Shown: positions 44,998-56,104 of the stretch, piece by piece
Layout: each line of letters begins with the position of its first letter
Numbering within the stretch: position 1 is the stretch's first letter
Assembly (NCBI GenBank): GCA_030867875.1
Contig: JAOWCC010001634.1
Span: 7,859,877-7,923,876, forward strand
From: Actinernus sp. WN-2022
Lineage: Eukaryota; Cnidaria; Anthozoa; Actiniaria; Actinernidae
Length of the DNA: 64,000 bases
Direction: 5' to 3'
Translations under genes and position numbers: made by a program
Notes under the pieces: generated by a model
Database searches by the model: none
Told to the model about the DNA's origin: nothing
Seen by the model: only the letters and a program-made list of their open reading frames with translations

Positions 44998-47531
44998 ATG
45001 GAAACCTACGGGATTTTATTGTAGTAGTTTTCTCTTGGGAGGAGACAATCTTTATTTATCCACGGTATAAAAACATCAGTTGTACACGAAAGGTGTACCA
45101 TTGCAATAGTAAAATATGTACATTAAAAATTAAAAATGTAATAATATATTAAAACTGTTTTACATGTTTGCCGTGTGGGAGTTCGATTTAGCACACAGGG
45201 TATCAATTTCCCTTTTGAAGTGCTTTATATGTTCAGACACTCTTAGGTCATGTGGGAGATTATTCCATAAGAATGCCCCACTGTAGCCGAAGCTACGTTT
45301 TAGGTAGTTAGTCCTCGGTTTAGGTATAAATAATTTACTTTCAGAATCTCTTAGATCATAGTTACTATTACGAGTTGTAAAGAGATCCTGAAGGTAACCT
45401 GGGGTGAGCTTATGCATGGTTTTGTACATCACCATTGCTTTTTGTTTTTTTCGATGTGTAGATACGTTGTCCCAGCCAAGCATATCAATCAGTAGACTTG
45501 AACTCGTGTCATAGCTTGATCGAGTAATTACTCTGGCTGCCCGGTTTTGCAGTTTTTGCAGTTTATCATTTAACTGTTGACTTAAGCCATCCCAAACTGA
45601 ACCACAGTAAACAAAATGCGGCTCAATCAGGGCTTTATATATTTTTACTGCAGTATCTCTGCATATGAAAGGCATTGCACGCTTAAGTGCGCCAATGCCA
45701 GAGGATATCTTTTTTGATATTTCGTCTATATGCTTCCGCCAGGACAATGTATCATCTATATAAATCCCCAGAGATTTGGTGTAGTTCACTTTTTTTATTT
45801 CTTTACCCTCTATACGAACGTCGATGGTACATTCGCTTTGAGTTTGTAGTGTTTGGCGAGACCCAATAACCATAAACTCAGTTTTAGCGATGTTGAGACT
45901 TAGCTTATTTGCTTTGAGCCAGATATTTACATTTTTTAGTTCCTCATTGATTTTTGTTTCAAGATCTCTCTGGCTTGATGCGGCAAAACTAATATTAGTA
46001 TCATCGGCGTACATTCTTGGTAATCCCTCGTTTAGGCAGTTTGGCAGGTCATTAATATAAATCAAAAAGAGTAATGGTCCAATTATCGAACCATGCGGGA
46101 CTCCACAAGTTATCGGGCTTTCACTAGACATGTGGCCGTTCACATTACATTTTTGACTTCTATTTGATAGATAAGAGTCAAACCATGCCAGGGCAATTCG
46201 GTCAATTCCATATTTCGTTAGTTTTTGCATTATAATTTGGTGATTAATAGTGTCAAAGGCCTTTTTTAAATCGATAAATATTACACCATTAAGGAAACCT
46301 TTGTCAATATTTACACACCAATTATTAGTGGCTTCAAGCAGAGCAGTGAGAGTGCTGTGGAGTGACCGGAAGCCTGACTGGCAATTTGTTAGTAGGTTGT
46401 TGTTGTTAAGATATTTGTATAATTGGTCGTAGATAATTTTTTCGAATATTTTAGCAACAATTGGTATCACGGATATCGGTTGGTAGTTGTTAAGATCTGA
46501 TTTAGTACCTTTCTTAAAAACGGGTGATACCCTAGCCAGTTTCCAGTCAGTAGGAAAGATTCCAGATACTATCGATTCATTAAAAATACACGTCAAAGAC
46601 GGTGCGACAATGTCAGCGGCGATTTTTAGAAGTTTACATGGAATTTTATCCAGACCCGTTGCTTTCCTACCGTTTATTTTGTTTAATAGTTTGCGGACTT
46701 TGTGAATTTCGATTTGTTGGAAAGAGAATGACCTAGCAGTGGTTTTTAGATAGGTAAGAGGGTCAACGTCTATTCCAGGGATCTCGCGCGCTAGGTCCTC
46801 GCCAATGTGGATGAAATGCCGGTTAAAAACCTCAGCAATGTCAGCAGAAGAACTGAGAGTTGGTCTCCTATTTTGATTTCAGAGACATTGGTTGATTTGC
46901 TTTGTCGACTTTGCAGGTCATTAATTAATTTCAAGTTTTTCTTGGTCATTTTATTGGCTTCAAGATTGTTAGTGAAATACTTGCGTTTTTCTTGCTGAAT
47001 GGAGTTGTTGGCGTCATTTCGAGCTACTTTATACTGTTCCCAAATCGTATGGTCGTTTGTTGACGCTAGTTTTCTTTTTAAAAAGTCCCTTTTGTGCATT
47101 TTTCTTATTAATTCATTTGTAATCCACGGGGATTTTTTGTTTCGGATTCTTTTTGTCCTAAGTGGCGCATGTTTATCAATAACACTCATTAGAGCGTGTT
47201 TCCATACACGCCACATTTCATTTGGGTTATTGTAAGTAGAAACGATATTCCATTCTTTTTGCTTTAGATCGAGTAGAAAATTGTTAAAATGCTTAAGCTG
47301 CCTCGCCTGAATGGTCTTATGAACACCAGAGCGTACATAACTGATTTTACGAGTTAGATAGATGAGGGAGTGATCGCTGATACCAAGTTGGAGAACACCC
47401 GAATTTGAGACCTTTTCCGGATAGTTTGTTAAACATAGGTCTATTAGAGTTCTCGAGGTTTCGGTTATTCTTGTTGGCTCGTGATCATCTGACTCAATCC
47501 GTAAATATCCATGATATTCAAAAGAAGGGAG
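44998..47531 (-). mobile_element. CR1-like LINE, 5' truncated, with long target duplication
   Basis: The element is bounded by a 23-bp direct repeat with two mismatches (ttgattcatcttgtgatgtc... at 44975-44997; 47532-47554), which would be the target-site duplication. It contains the end of the endonuclease/linker and the complete reverse transcriptase to C-terminus on the minus strand, so it lost its 5' half during reverse transcription. Confidence 0.75.
45160..47531 (-). pseudogene. LINE reverse transcriptase and linker (one frameshift)
   Basis: Minus-strand reading begins in the end of the endonuclease domain (TRTLIDLCLTNYPEK-like segment near 47450, LQLGISDHSLIY). It runs through a basic linker (KKSPWITNELIRKMHKRD) to a frameshift near 46800, after which the 478-codon frame 46596-45160 is intact. 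Reverse transcriptase landmarks: FPTDWKLARVSPVFKKG, YQPISVIPIVAKIFEK, FIDLKKAFDTI (first Asp), CGVPHGSIIGPLLFLIYIND and the catalytic MYADDT near 46015. The thumb follows (KLSLNIAKTEFMVIG), then the family C-terminus (GAFLWNNLPHDLR). The RT frame itself has no stop and keeps all visible catalytic residues, so it decayed less than other elements here. Confidence 0.9.
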
Positions 47532-47695
47532 TTGATTCATCTTATGACGTCACATAAAGTAATCAAAATTAGGGATTAAATGCCATAATGTTACTAAATT
47601 TGCAAGATTAACTCTTTATCGTCTGATCGTGTGTGAGCTCAATTGGTGAAATTCTGAGTGCTAACTCAACCCTCCCCTCAGTTTAAGTTTGGCTA

Positions 47696-47937
47696 GCCCC
47701 ACACAGCGGTCAAACGTCTGCGCATACGTCAAACGTCTGCGCATACGTCGAAAGTCTTGCAACAACAACATATTCCAAAACAAATTCAAAGCGAGCCGGC
47801 GGCCGTCATTGTTCACACACCCGTTTTCAAACCTTGAGAACTTTTTTGGTAAATTACGAAAAAAAATGAAAAATCGCGCGGCCGCCCACCAGACTGACCG
47901 TAATACGCACGCGCAGACGTTCGACCGCTGTGTGGGC
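47696..47937. mobile_element. TA-flanked MITE with 'gcccacacagcggtc' ends
   Basis: Inverted ends gccccacacagcggtcaaac and gttcgaccgctgtgtgggc. TA lies at 47694-47695 and 47938-47939 (within the palindrome CTAG). The left end has a tandem aacgtctgcgcatacgtc duplication. Mariner-type target. Non-coding. Confidence 0.82.
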
Positions 47938-48149
47938 TAGGCGCAAATTTTACCTTAAAACATATTACAGTGAACTTCTACCCCCAAAAGTTAAGACAAA
48001 TACGTGAAAGTTAAGCTTTTTATTTTCACAGTCGACGGAAATTGAACAAACTTCAAACTGTGAGTTTACAAGTTATGACTCGGATCGCCCTCCGGAGAGG
48101 GCAAATTGTTTTTTGGGCCCCAGTTCAGATCTATGAGCAACTTTACCAT

Positions 48150-48600
48150 GAGGCCTTGCGCGCCCAATCCAAGATGGCGGACAAAGATGGCGGACTTGGG
48201 GAAAGGAAATTGTTTTCGGGGTGGTGCTAAGGTGGTGCTAGTAACATTTTGACAACTGGGTTGACGTAATTCAAGAAACCACGTGATGTTGCCATAATAA
48301 AGGGAGGAGTGGGTCAGTAAGAAATAATATGCAGTGGGTGGCTGGCGGCAACTTGTAGTTCATGTTTCATTTTCGCGGAAGATACGAATTCGGCACCGGC
48401 TTTTGCGCGGGATCGTGGGATTTTCAGTATTCTTTAATACTATTGAACCTGGATTTTTCTAACCGCTGGAGCCGAATAAGGGTTTGAAAAATCTCGACAA
48501 CTAAACAGTGCAATTTTGTTCGGGTTGCGAGGCCTAGTTTAATACATTTTGTGCGTTTTTACGGACATCAACCGAAAAGTTGAAAGGTGAGAATTTAAGT
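48150..48600 (+). promoter_or_regulatory. Promoter/first-exon-like segment in left arm (mirrored at 51400-51860)
   Basis: Contains ccaagatggcggacaaagat, which fits the animal YY1 consensus (AAnATGGCGG) twice in tandem. A CpG-containing stretch (ttcggcaccggcttttgcgc) follows, then a splice-donor-like gaaag/gtgagaat at 48586-48595. The same features are conserved in the right arm in opposite orientation. It may be a captured host promoter or element leader; expression is not demonstrated. Confidence 0.4.
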
Positions 48601-49930
48601 TTTTTTATAATTAGTAGACCTTGCAATCTTTAATTACTTATGATTCTTTTCCCGATTGTGCAAAGCAATTATTCTCTTGCTGAGAGAGAACAAGGCGATC
48701 AAGCTTAATCACTATAAATACCCTAAGTGCTATTATTTCGGTAAAACAAAGTGAATGTTAAAAAACTAATTTCCTTACGCAAGGAACAAAGGAACAAAGT
48801 ATATTTTATAAACATTTTGTCGTATAAATTCATAAGAAAATATTATAATATTTTTAATTTGTTTTAATATATTTAAATATAATTAAAAAAGTATAGCACT
48901 CCCTGATGACAATCCCCCCCCCCCCCCCTAGTTCTATCCATCCATACTTATGAAGCCTTTTTTTACTTTTCCAATACTTTATGCAGTTATAAAAAAACAT
49001 ATTCATATATATGTATGTATTTGTGATATGTGGACCAGGTAGAGAAAGAGCCGGTATGGTACTAATTGGAATTTTGGGTGACTTTAACAATTGCATGCAC
49101 TTATTAAATCATAAACCCTACCCCACATGTATACTGATTTGTTTCAGTTCAACCCTTTGACTTAGTTGAAGTCTCGTATTTCTTTACAGTAACAATAAAT
49201 ACAATAAAATGTACTTCTTTAATTATTAACCACACATGCTTGCATGAACTCATTTTTGTGCCAACCAACAAGAGGATGTATATTAATAAGTGACATGACC
49301 TCATGACTTCCTTCATAAATAAGCTACCCCATGGAGCTTTTGAACTTTTCTAGTTGTGATGTTGGAAGTAAAAGGTAAATTAGTTGGATTTTAAGGAATA
49401 AAAAACCCTAGCTGTAATACTGGTAATTTTTGTAATTGTCAGAAAACATAACTTATTATAAAACACAGTATTTTTCAAGTGTTAGAAGCCCACACGTATG
49501 TTGCCCATTTATATATAATCAGTTATAAATACTAGAACACACTTAACATGCATTTTAAATTTAAAAGTTGTGTTAAATAATAATGATCAATTCATTGGTA
49601 ATCAAAACCTTTAAACACGTGCAGCCATATGTAAATGTGAAAGTGTTTTATCAGCAAATAAAAATGTACATGCATGCTTTTATATAACAAGTGTGCTAGT
49701 ATATATATAATTTTAAATAACTGGCAACATACAATTTGTGGTCTGCTTCTAAACACTTAAAAAATACTGTTAGGTTTTCTGACAAAACAATTGTGACAAA
49801 ATTGCAACCCAAGAATTACAGGGTTCTTTTTATTCCTTTAGGCTGCATCATTATGTATACCACAGGGGGAGGGGGGGGGGAGGGGGGCAGCTGATTTTTA
49901 AGGGGATCCCAAAGTTTTTAACAGAAGGAA

Positions 49931-50399
49931 GGGGGATCTTAAAATTCATTAATGAAAGGTCTTGGGGGGATATATGTTAATTGTTTTTAAATGTTTGTCA
50001 AATAAAGACCTACACTTAAAATGGTAGGTGTATAGAATGGCTAAATGCACTAAACTGAAATGTAAAAACTTTCCCGTCTTCCCTAAAAACATTTTTCTTA
50101 GGGTTGCATGCAGCTAGGCTGCCTGATGTAAGGAATTAATTAATGTTTTATATCAAAGAACAATACATTCTTGTGTAGTTTGGAATACCTGCAGCAACAA
50201 ATACTTTTTACAATAATTTACACCAAAGTACGGGTAGTAATAACAGTATTTTATGGTTTATTCTTAGATTTTCTACATAGTATCAAACTGAGTTTCACGA
50301 CCCAACATCAGAGTTCTGTAAAATTATGCTTGTAATAATGCTGGTTTGCATATGGAAATGGCCAGGGGGGTTGTATTTTTTTTTTGAAAGGATAGAGGG
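49931..50399. other. Central spacer of the foldback element
   Basis: AT-rich, with G-rich patches (49864-49888) flanking it. No coding sequence or transposase motif seen. Confidence 0.5.
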
Positions 50400-51921
50400 G
50401 GTTACTATGAATAAATCACCTGCACCCCTGTGGTATACTTAATGAACACAGCCTTAGTCCAACTAATTTACATGCTGTATATTTACTTCAAATATCACAA
50501 CTGAAAAGTTCAAAAGCTCCACAGGGTAGCTTATTTATAAAGAGATGATGAAGTCAATTGCATCCTCTTGTTGACCAGGCACAAATAATCAGTTCAGTGT
50601 TGGATAATAAAGAAGTACATTTTGTTGTATTTTTTGCAAATGTTGTTACTGTAAAGAAATACTAAGGAAAGAGGTGGAACTGACCAAATCAGTATACTTA
50701 GGGAGTTAGGAAGGGGTTAAGTCTTTAACACATAACCTGCATAACCCTACCCTCCTCTCTCCCCAACCCATCTCCACCAACCCTTATAATTATTCCTAAA
50801 GCACACTCAAAATATATTCATAAGTCTAAAATTTACAAGTACTCCACCTCAAATATTTTGATTGAAAATGACTATACCAAAAAATTTAAAGAAACTCATA
50901 TTCCCTGAAGAAATTTTAAATTATAGATTAGTACCCTTGCCTTTCTCTACCTGGTCCAACTGTAACAAATACATAAATATATATGAATGTTGTTTTACAA
51001 CTGCACCATGAATTGGGAAAGTGAAAAAAGGCTTCATAAGTATGGATGGGTAGAACTAGGGGGGGGGGGGGGGGGGGAATGGTCCTCAGGGAGTGCTATA
51101 CTTTTTAAAATTATATTTAAATATATTATACAAATTAAAAATAATATAATTTTTTTCTTATGAATTTATACGACAAAATGTTTATAAAATATACTTTGTT
51201 CCTTGTTCCTTGCGTAGGGAAATTAGTTTTTTAACATTCACTTTGTTTTACCGAAATAATAGCACTTAGGGTATTTATTAAGCTTGATCGCCTTGTTCTC
51301 TCTCAGCAAGAGAATAATTGCTTTGCACAATCGGGAAAAGAATCATAAGTAATTAAAGATTGCAAGGTCTAATAATTTTTAATAAGGAAACTTAAAATTC
51401 TCACCTTTCAACTTGCAGCTCAGTTTCGGTTGATGTCCGGAAAAACGCACAAAATGTGTCAAACTAGGTATCGCAACCCGAACAAAATTGCACTGTTCAG
51501 GAAACAAGAGTTGTCGAGATTTTTCAAACCCTTATTCGGCTCCAGCGGTTAGAAAAATCCAGGTTCAATAGTATTAAAGAATACTGAAAATCCCACGATC
51601 CCGCGCAAAAGCCGGTGCCGAATTCGTAATCTTCCGCGAAAATGAAACATGAACTACAAGTTGCCGCCAGCCACCCACTGCATATTATTTCTTACTGACC
51701 CACTCCTCCCTTTATTATGGCAACATCACGTGGTTTCTTGAATTACGTCAACCCAGTTGTCAAAATTTTACTAGCACCACCTTAGCACCACCCCGAAAAC
51801 AATTTCCTTTCCCCAAGTCCGCCATCTTTGTCCGCCATCTTGGATTGGGCGCGCAAGGCCTCATGGTAAAGTTGCTCATGGATCTGAACTGGGGCCCAAA
51901 AAAAAAATTTGCCCGGAGAGG

Positions 51922-53048
51922 TACTTTAAGAATAATCCATCATGCAAACCTTTTATAGATTTTATCAGAAAAACCCTGTTTGATCGATTGGCCACAGGCG
52001 CAGTTTCCCTTTTGGGGAAAGTTGGAGAAGTGACGCCGCCACATTTAGTTCTCCCTCTAACTGTTGAACTGATGAAGCCGAGTTTATGCCAGATGCGTGT
52101 TTTTTGAACTTATGGGTGAAAGACATGCCATTCAAACTTGATACTCCTACGAATCTGCCACGTTATGTCAGCAAAGACACCTACCAGACTATCCTGGATG
52201 ACTAATCGGGCTATAACCATGTTCTTTTGGAAGAGCAAAGTAAGATATTTTTTGGTATACAATGTGGAGGATGGATTTTTCCTCTACAATACCTTACCAT
52301 TTGGCTGGAAAATATCTCCATATATATATCACGCCACTGGACTGATGGCGTCCAATTTTCTCAGAACGATTGGCGTCCCATGCTCACTATATATCGATGA
52401 CCGCCATAACGGACAGCTGCAAGTTGCACTCGACCAGGAAGCGCTGGGTCCATTAATGATACAGATAAGCGCAATGAAGAGGCAGCCAGATCAGCAATCT
52501 TTCTCGTAACCCATTATTTAGTTGGGTTAGGGTATTTTCTCGCATTAAAGAAGTCTATTCTAATACTCCGGAAGGTGGTACCCTACTTGGGTTTTCTGTC
52601 TGTTCTACAAGGGAAGTGTTTGACCTCTTACCAGAAAAAAGAAATAAATTCCTTGACCTGCTGCAGGAACTGTTAGCAAAGAAGGTAGTCTCCGTCAAGA
52701 GCCTCCAGAGACTGGCAGGAACGGTGTGCTTCCTTCGCTATTGTGGTGCCGGCCGCGCTGTTATTTACAAGGGAAATGTATCGGGCTATTGGTAAAGGTC
52801 TTCGCTGTGCTAAACCTGTACGGATGTACAAGGCTCTTGAGGAAGAAATTTCGCATTGGCTATTCCTGGAGTGGCATCAAACGAAATCCCCAGCCGGTTA
52901 TCTGCCTAGTAGAGGGAATAGAACATTACATGTCTATGACGAGACGGTTGGACATCGAGGTAACGACGGGCTACCTGTTTCGACCAACGACACCTCAGGG
53001 AGGCATCCTGAACGCCCCTTTCTCGTCATCCACAGCTCTTGGGGATAA
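51922..53048 (+). pseudogene. DIRS-type reverse transcriptase fragment
   Basis: Fingers: KTLFDRLATGAVSLLGKVGE and PPHLVLPLTVE, then FLNLWVKDMPFKLDTP (about 52105). A TAA at about 52203 interrupts SGY; the palm continues in another frame with FFLYNTLPFGWKISPYIY and the catalytic IDD inside GVPCSLYIDDRHNGQL (about 52380-52420). Frameshifts follow. The thumb SVKSLQRLAGTVCFLRYCG lies near 52690-52745. GKGLRCAKPVRMYKALEEEI and degenerate RNase H sequence run to 53048. The LPFGW and YIDDRH motifs are the DIRS-group versions of LPQG and YxDD. Non-functional. Confidence 0.82.
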
Positions 53049-53171
53049 GGGATGAGGGTTTGGATGTGAGATTGGGGTTTGAAGAGCCCATAAATGGCCT
53101 CTCTGAGAGAAGGGGAGTCTAGTTCAGTAGTTTTTTGTAAGACACATCAAAGTGAGGTGTCGCGAAAATCA

Positions 53172-53232
53172 CATGTTTTTCCCATCCTTAATACAATGAG
53201 CGTGAGTGGCGAGTGTTATGTAATAGTATACT
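53172..53232 (+). repeat. Split direct repeat B1 of second DIRS-like element
   Basis: catgtttttcccatccttaa...gtaatagtatact; identical to 53505-53565 except for one a/g change. Confidence 0.75.
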
Positions 53233-53504
53233 ATTCTTAACGCCTCGCAAACGAAGCGCGAAGCATAAACACACGTACACCAAATATGGTTAAATAAACA
53301 TAGTGAGCACATAATTATGGACTTGTGATTCCCCGGGGATGGTTATAAGTACCGTCGGACCGTCCTTCTCCATTCAGTCTTCATAGCAGCGCGAGAGGAG
53401 AGAGGATAGTGGATCGACGGCCCACCCTCCCAACCCTTTAGAATTTCGTGCTGTGCGACTCTCGTAACTATTCCACATCTCTCTCCGCTTACGCTCAATC
53501 ACCC

Positions 53505-53565
53505 CATGTTTTTCCCATCCTTAATACAATGAGCGTGAGTGGCGAGTGTTGTGTAATAGTATACT
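53505..53565 (+). repeat. Split direct repeat B2 of second DIRS-like element
   Basis: Second copy of the 61-bp unit. The 272 bp between B1 and B2 would include A2, but its partner A1 is not in the window or is lost. Confidence 0.7.
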
Positions 53566-53577
53566 GTCTACTTCGTT

Positions 53578-54216
53578 TGCATCCTCTGGTAACTGAATAA
53601 AATTAAACAACACCTTGACCGATTGGATCAGCTCTAAACACGAACTCTCCAAGAAATTCAGTAAATAGACATACAACAAATTGTACGAATAACGAAAAAA
53701 TAGCTGGTAAATTAGCTTAATTGTTTTGCTATGTGAAAAAATATTTCAAGAGGTGTTCTTTTTTCTAAGAAAATTGGAAGGTCGTGATGCAAACATGACC
53801 AATTCTTAAAGAAAATTAAAACAAGTTTTGGGCAGTTTTTCGGTAGCAAGTATAAAGTAATTTTCAACAAGGCAGGTTGGTGGTTCAATATCAGTTATTC
53901 AATTCATTTGAAATTATCACTAAAAAGGAAAGCATATTCCACATACTGGCAAATGATGAAATTATACTTTCTAATCTTAGCGGGATGCGTTAAAGTTTGG
54001 CATGTTATTTGTGATCACTATTGTTTATTTAAGCATTTCGTAAACATATAGTCCAGATGATCGATAAAGATATTTGCATTACACAAGAACCACTGAATGC
54101 TAACTAAACTTGGCAAAGCTGATCAAGCCACAAACAGATGAAGATCCTAGCTATTATAATCTCATAAATCTACATACAGGGTACGAAGTTAGGATACAAA
54201 CGAACCGAAGCTTGCA
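53578..54216. repeat. Local interspersed repeat, copy 2 (empty site)
   Basis: Non-coding repeat aligned with 54508-54880 plus 56399-56635. It runs uninterrupted through the point where the third copy carries the TAA-flanked transposon, so it shows the pre-insertion state (ggcaaatgatgaaattatac, 53948-53967). Confidence 0.8.
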
Positions 54217-55292
54217 GTAAGTTTATACCATTTGTTCTGGGCTTACACAGATCGCGTGAGAAATGTAATCTATAATTAACCAATCAAATCTATTTAATAT
54301 TTAAAAATAACTTATGTTTGGCTGGGTTCAAAATATATACTGATCTATCTGACGAATATTCTGCATCCCACTTTGGGTAATCTCAAAATATATACGCCGT
54401 TCTTTCTTACACTTTGCTGCCTTACTAACATCTTTCATAGGAAATTATCAGAAGAGGCATTTGCACTGAAAGTTATAAGATTTGGGCATAAGCATGAGGA
54501 TAAACTGCACCTCGTATGCATCCTCCGCGAACTAAAATTAACACGATTGGGTAAGCTCTAAATACAATCTCAAACTTCAAGAAATTCAGGAAATAGACAT
54601 ACAAACACACTATATCAGTTAAATAAAGCTGATAAAATAGCTTGCAGACTACTTGAAATTTGTTTTCAAGAGGTGTTTTTCCATAAGAAAATTGCAAAGT
54701 GGTGTTAGAAACATGACTTTAATTGTCATCTGAGGAAATTAACACAAGTTTTGGGAAGTTTTTCGGCGGCAGGTAAGCATAATTTTCAACAAAGGAGGTT
54801 GTTGGTTTAACATTAATTATTCAATTCATTTGAAGTTACCCTTAAAAGGAAAACATATTCCACACCCAGGCAGATGATTAAGGCCAAGTAAAAAAAGAAA
54901 TAGTTTCTCGTCCGACCTTTTTCAAAAAAGGAGGCGGGCGGTTCTTACTATTTACTATTTTTACTATTTTTACTATTTATTATTTTTGGTAGGTTTAAAG
55001 AATCCATAGCTCACAAAAATCTCTATAGAAGGTCCAGAAACAAATATAGTCAATATACAAACTTTTGCTGCACACAAAAGAGCATTAACTGATTTAGTTT
55101 ACAAGTTTTAAATATAAAAGGAAAACTGTTTGAAAAGAAATAATCAATGTTCAAATTCTTGAAACTCCAATTGGCCTATGTTGCTTCTAACTGAAAGCTT
55201 CAAATTGAATAAAACTTAAACTAAAGAAGGAAACACAGTCTAAGTTTTGGTTTTGAACAGAATGTATCAGAGAGCTTTGTTATTCCCTGTCA

Positions 55293-56104
55293 CTAAGCGT
55301 CTTTTTGAGTGAATGCTCTAGTGATCTTTCGCTTAGGGGTCATGCCACTTCTTTCGCAGCCAGCGCAAAGGGGCAAACAGTCAGGGGAGGTCTTAAGGTT
55401 GATTTCACTGCCGCAGTAAAAGCAGAGTGGATCATCGTGGACAGCGTAATAAGGTAGCTCAATCGTTGACTGGCACGTGAGTTTGTCATTCACAAATACA
55501 ATGTCAAAGATGTTGCCCTCGCCACGGTCATCTATCTCCTGGAAACAGGAACCGCACGAGTAGGACAGCCTTTCGAGTTCTTGCTCCAGCTGGTGCTTTC
55601 TTTCCCCCTTCAGGACGTTGGCTGTGTAACAAACTCGCCACTTCAAACACTCCTCACACTACAGATCGTGCAAACCATGGCTTCAAAACTTCCTTTGAAG
55701 TTCGAATACTAACACACACAAAGACTGACATTTTCTAAGCTTCCACGAGCATTGGGCTATTCCATTAAAAATCCGCACCCCCCCTATCGAGGAATCATAT
55801 TTTTACCAAAAACGCAAACCCCCTGAAGAAATTGGAAAATGTGCTATAAGGCCCTGAAGAAATCCACCAAAAATGGCCCGATTATGTCGACCCCCTGAAG
55901 AATTCCATGCTCTGATCGGGTTTAACCCCTGAAGAATTCAATATTTTGGGGGTGAACCCCTAAAGAATTCCACAAAATTTGTTGGTAGACCCCTGAAGAA
56001 ATCCAAAGAAATCCAAGTTCCTCGATAGGGGGGGTAATTTTTTTTAATGGAATAGCCCATTCACCACAAAGGAGACAAGAAAGTGAATCACGCATTCGAA
56101 TCAA
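55293..56104 (-). pseudogene. Cysteine-rich zinc-binding-like protein carried by the TAA-flanked transposon
   Basis: Begins near 56104 (MRDSLSCLLCGE, one CxxC). It is cut by a MITE (55754-56058) and resumes with SLENVSLCV, NFKGSFEAMVCTIC and, after a shift, CEECLKWRVCYTANV. The main frame from 55646 has LSYSCGSCFQEI, the strand-rich FDIVFVNDKLTCQSTIELPY, then PLCFYCGS...SPDCLPLCAGC, and ends at 55293 with a basic tail. At least five CxxC-type pairs suggest several zinc sites. I do not recognise the family. Its place inside terminal inverted repeats suggests an accessory transposon protein or a captured host gene. Confidence 0.55.
55754..56058. mobile_element. MITE with 'gggctattccattaaaa' ends nested in the cysteine-rich gene
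   Basis: Ends gggctattccattaaaa and its inverse; subterminal ccccccctatcgagga/tcctcgatagggggg. Flanking ATT at 55751-55753 and 56059-56061. The interior consists of about six degenerate ccctgaagaa(t/a)(t/a)cc repeats. Confidence 0.8.

Larger units (their letters stand above)
48101..51912. mobile_element. 3.8-kb foldback transposon with very long inverted arms
   Basis: Arms 48101-~49930 and ~50400-51912 are inverted copies: nearly identical in the outer 900 bp, more diverged toward the centre. The left arm has about 450 bp (49397-49850) not present in the right. Ends are gcaaatt; a perfect 9-bp target duplication, ccggagagg, lies at 48092-48100 and 51913-51921. Nine-base duplications with long terminal inverted repeats fit Mutator-like elements; this superfamily call is inference. 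No transposase-like frame was found inside. The arms carry a 14-16 C/G run (48914-48929; 51059-51077). Confidence 0.85.
48022..53565 (+). mobile_element. Second DIRS/PAT-like element, interrupted by a foldback transposon
   Basis: The polymerase frame is seen before (48022-48100) and after (51922-53048) the 3.8-kb insertion and is continuous across it when the 9-bp duplication is counted once. Its 3' end carries a repeated 61-bp B sequence (53172-53232 and 53505-53565) around 272 bp, matching a B1-A2-B2 arrangement. RNase H C-terminus and recombinase are absent. It is a different subfamily from the element at 1198-6729. Confidence 0.72.
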
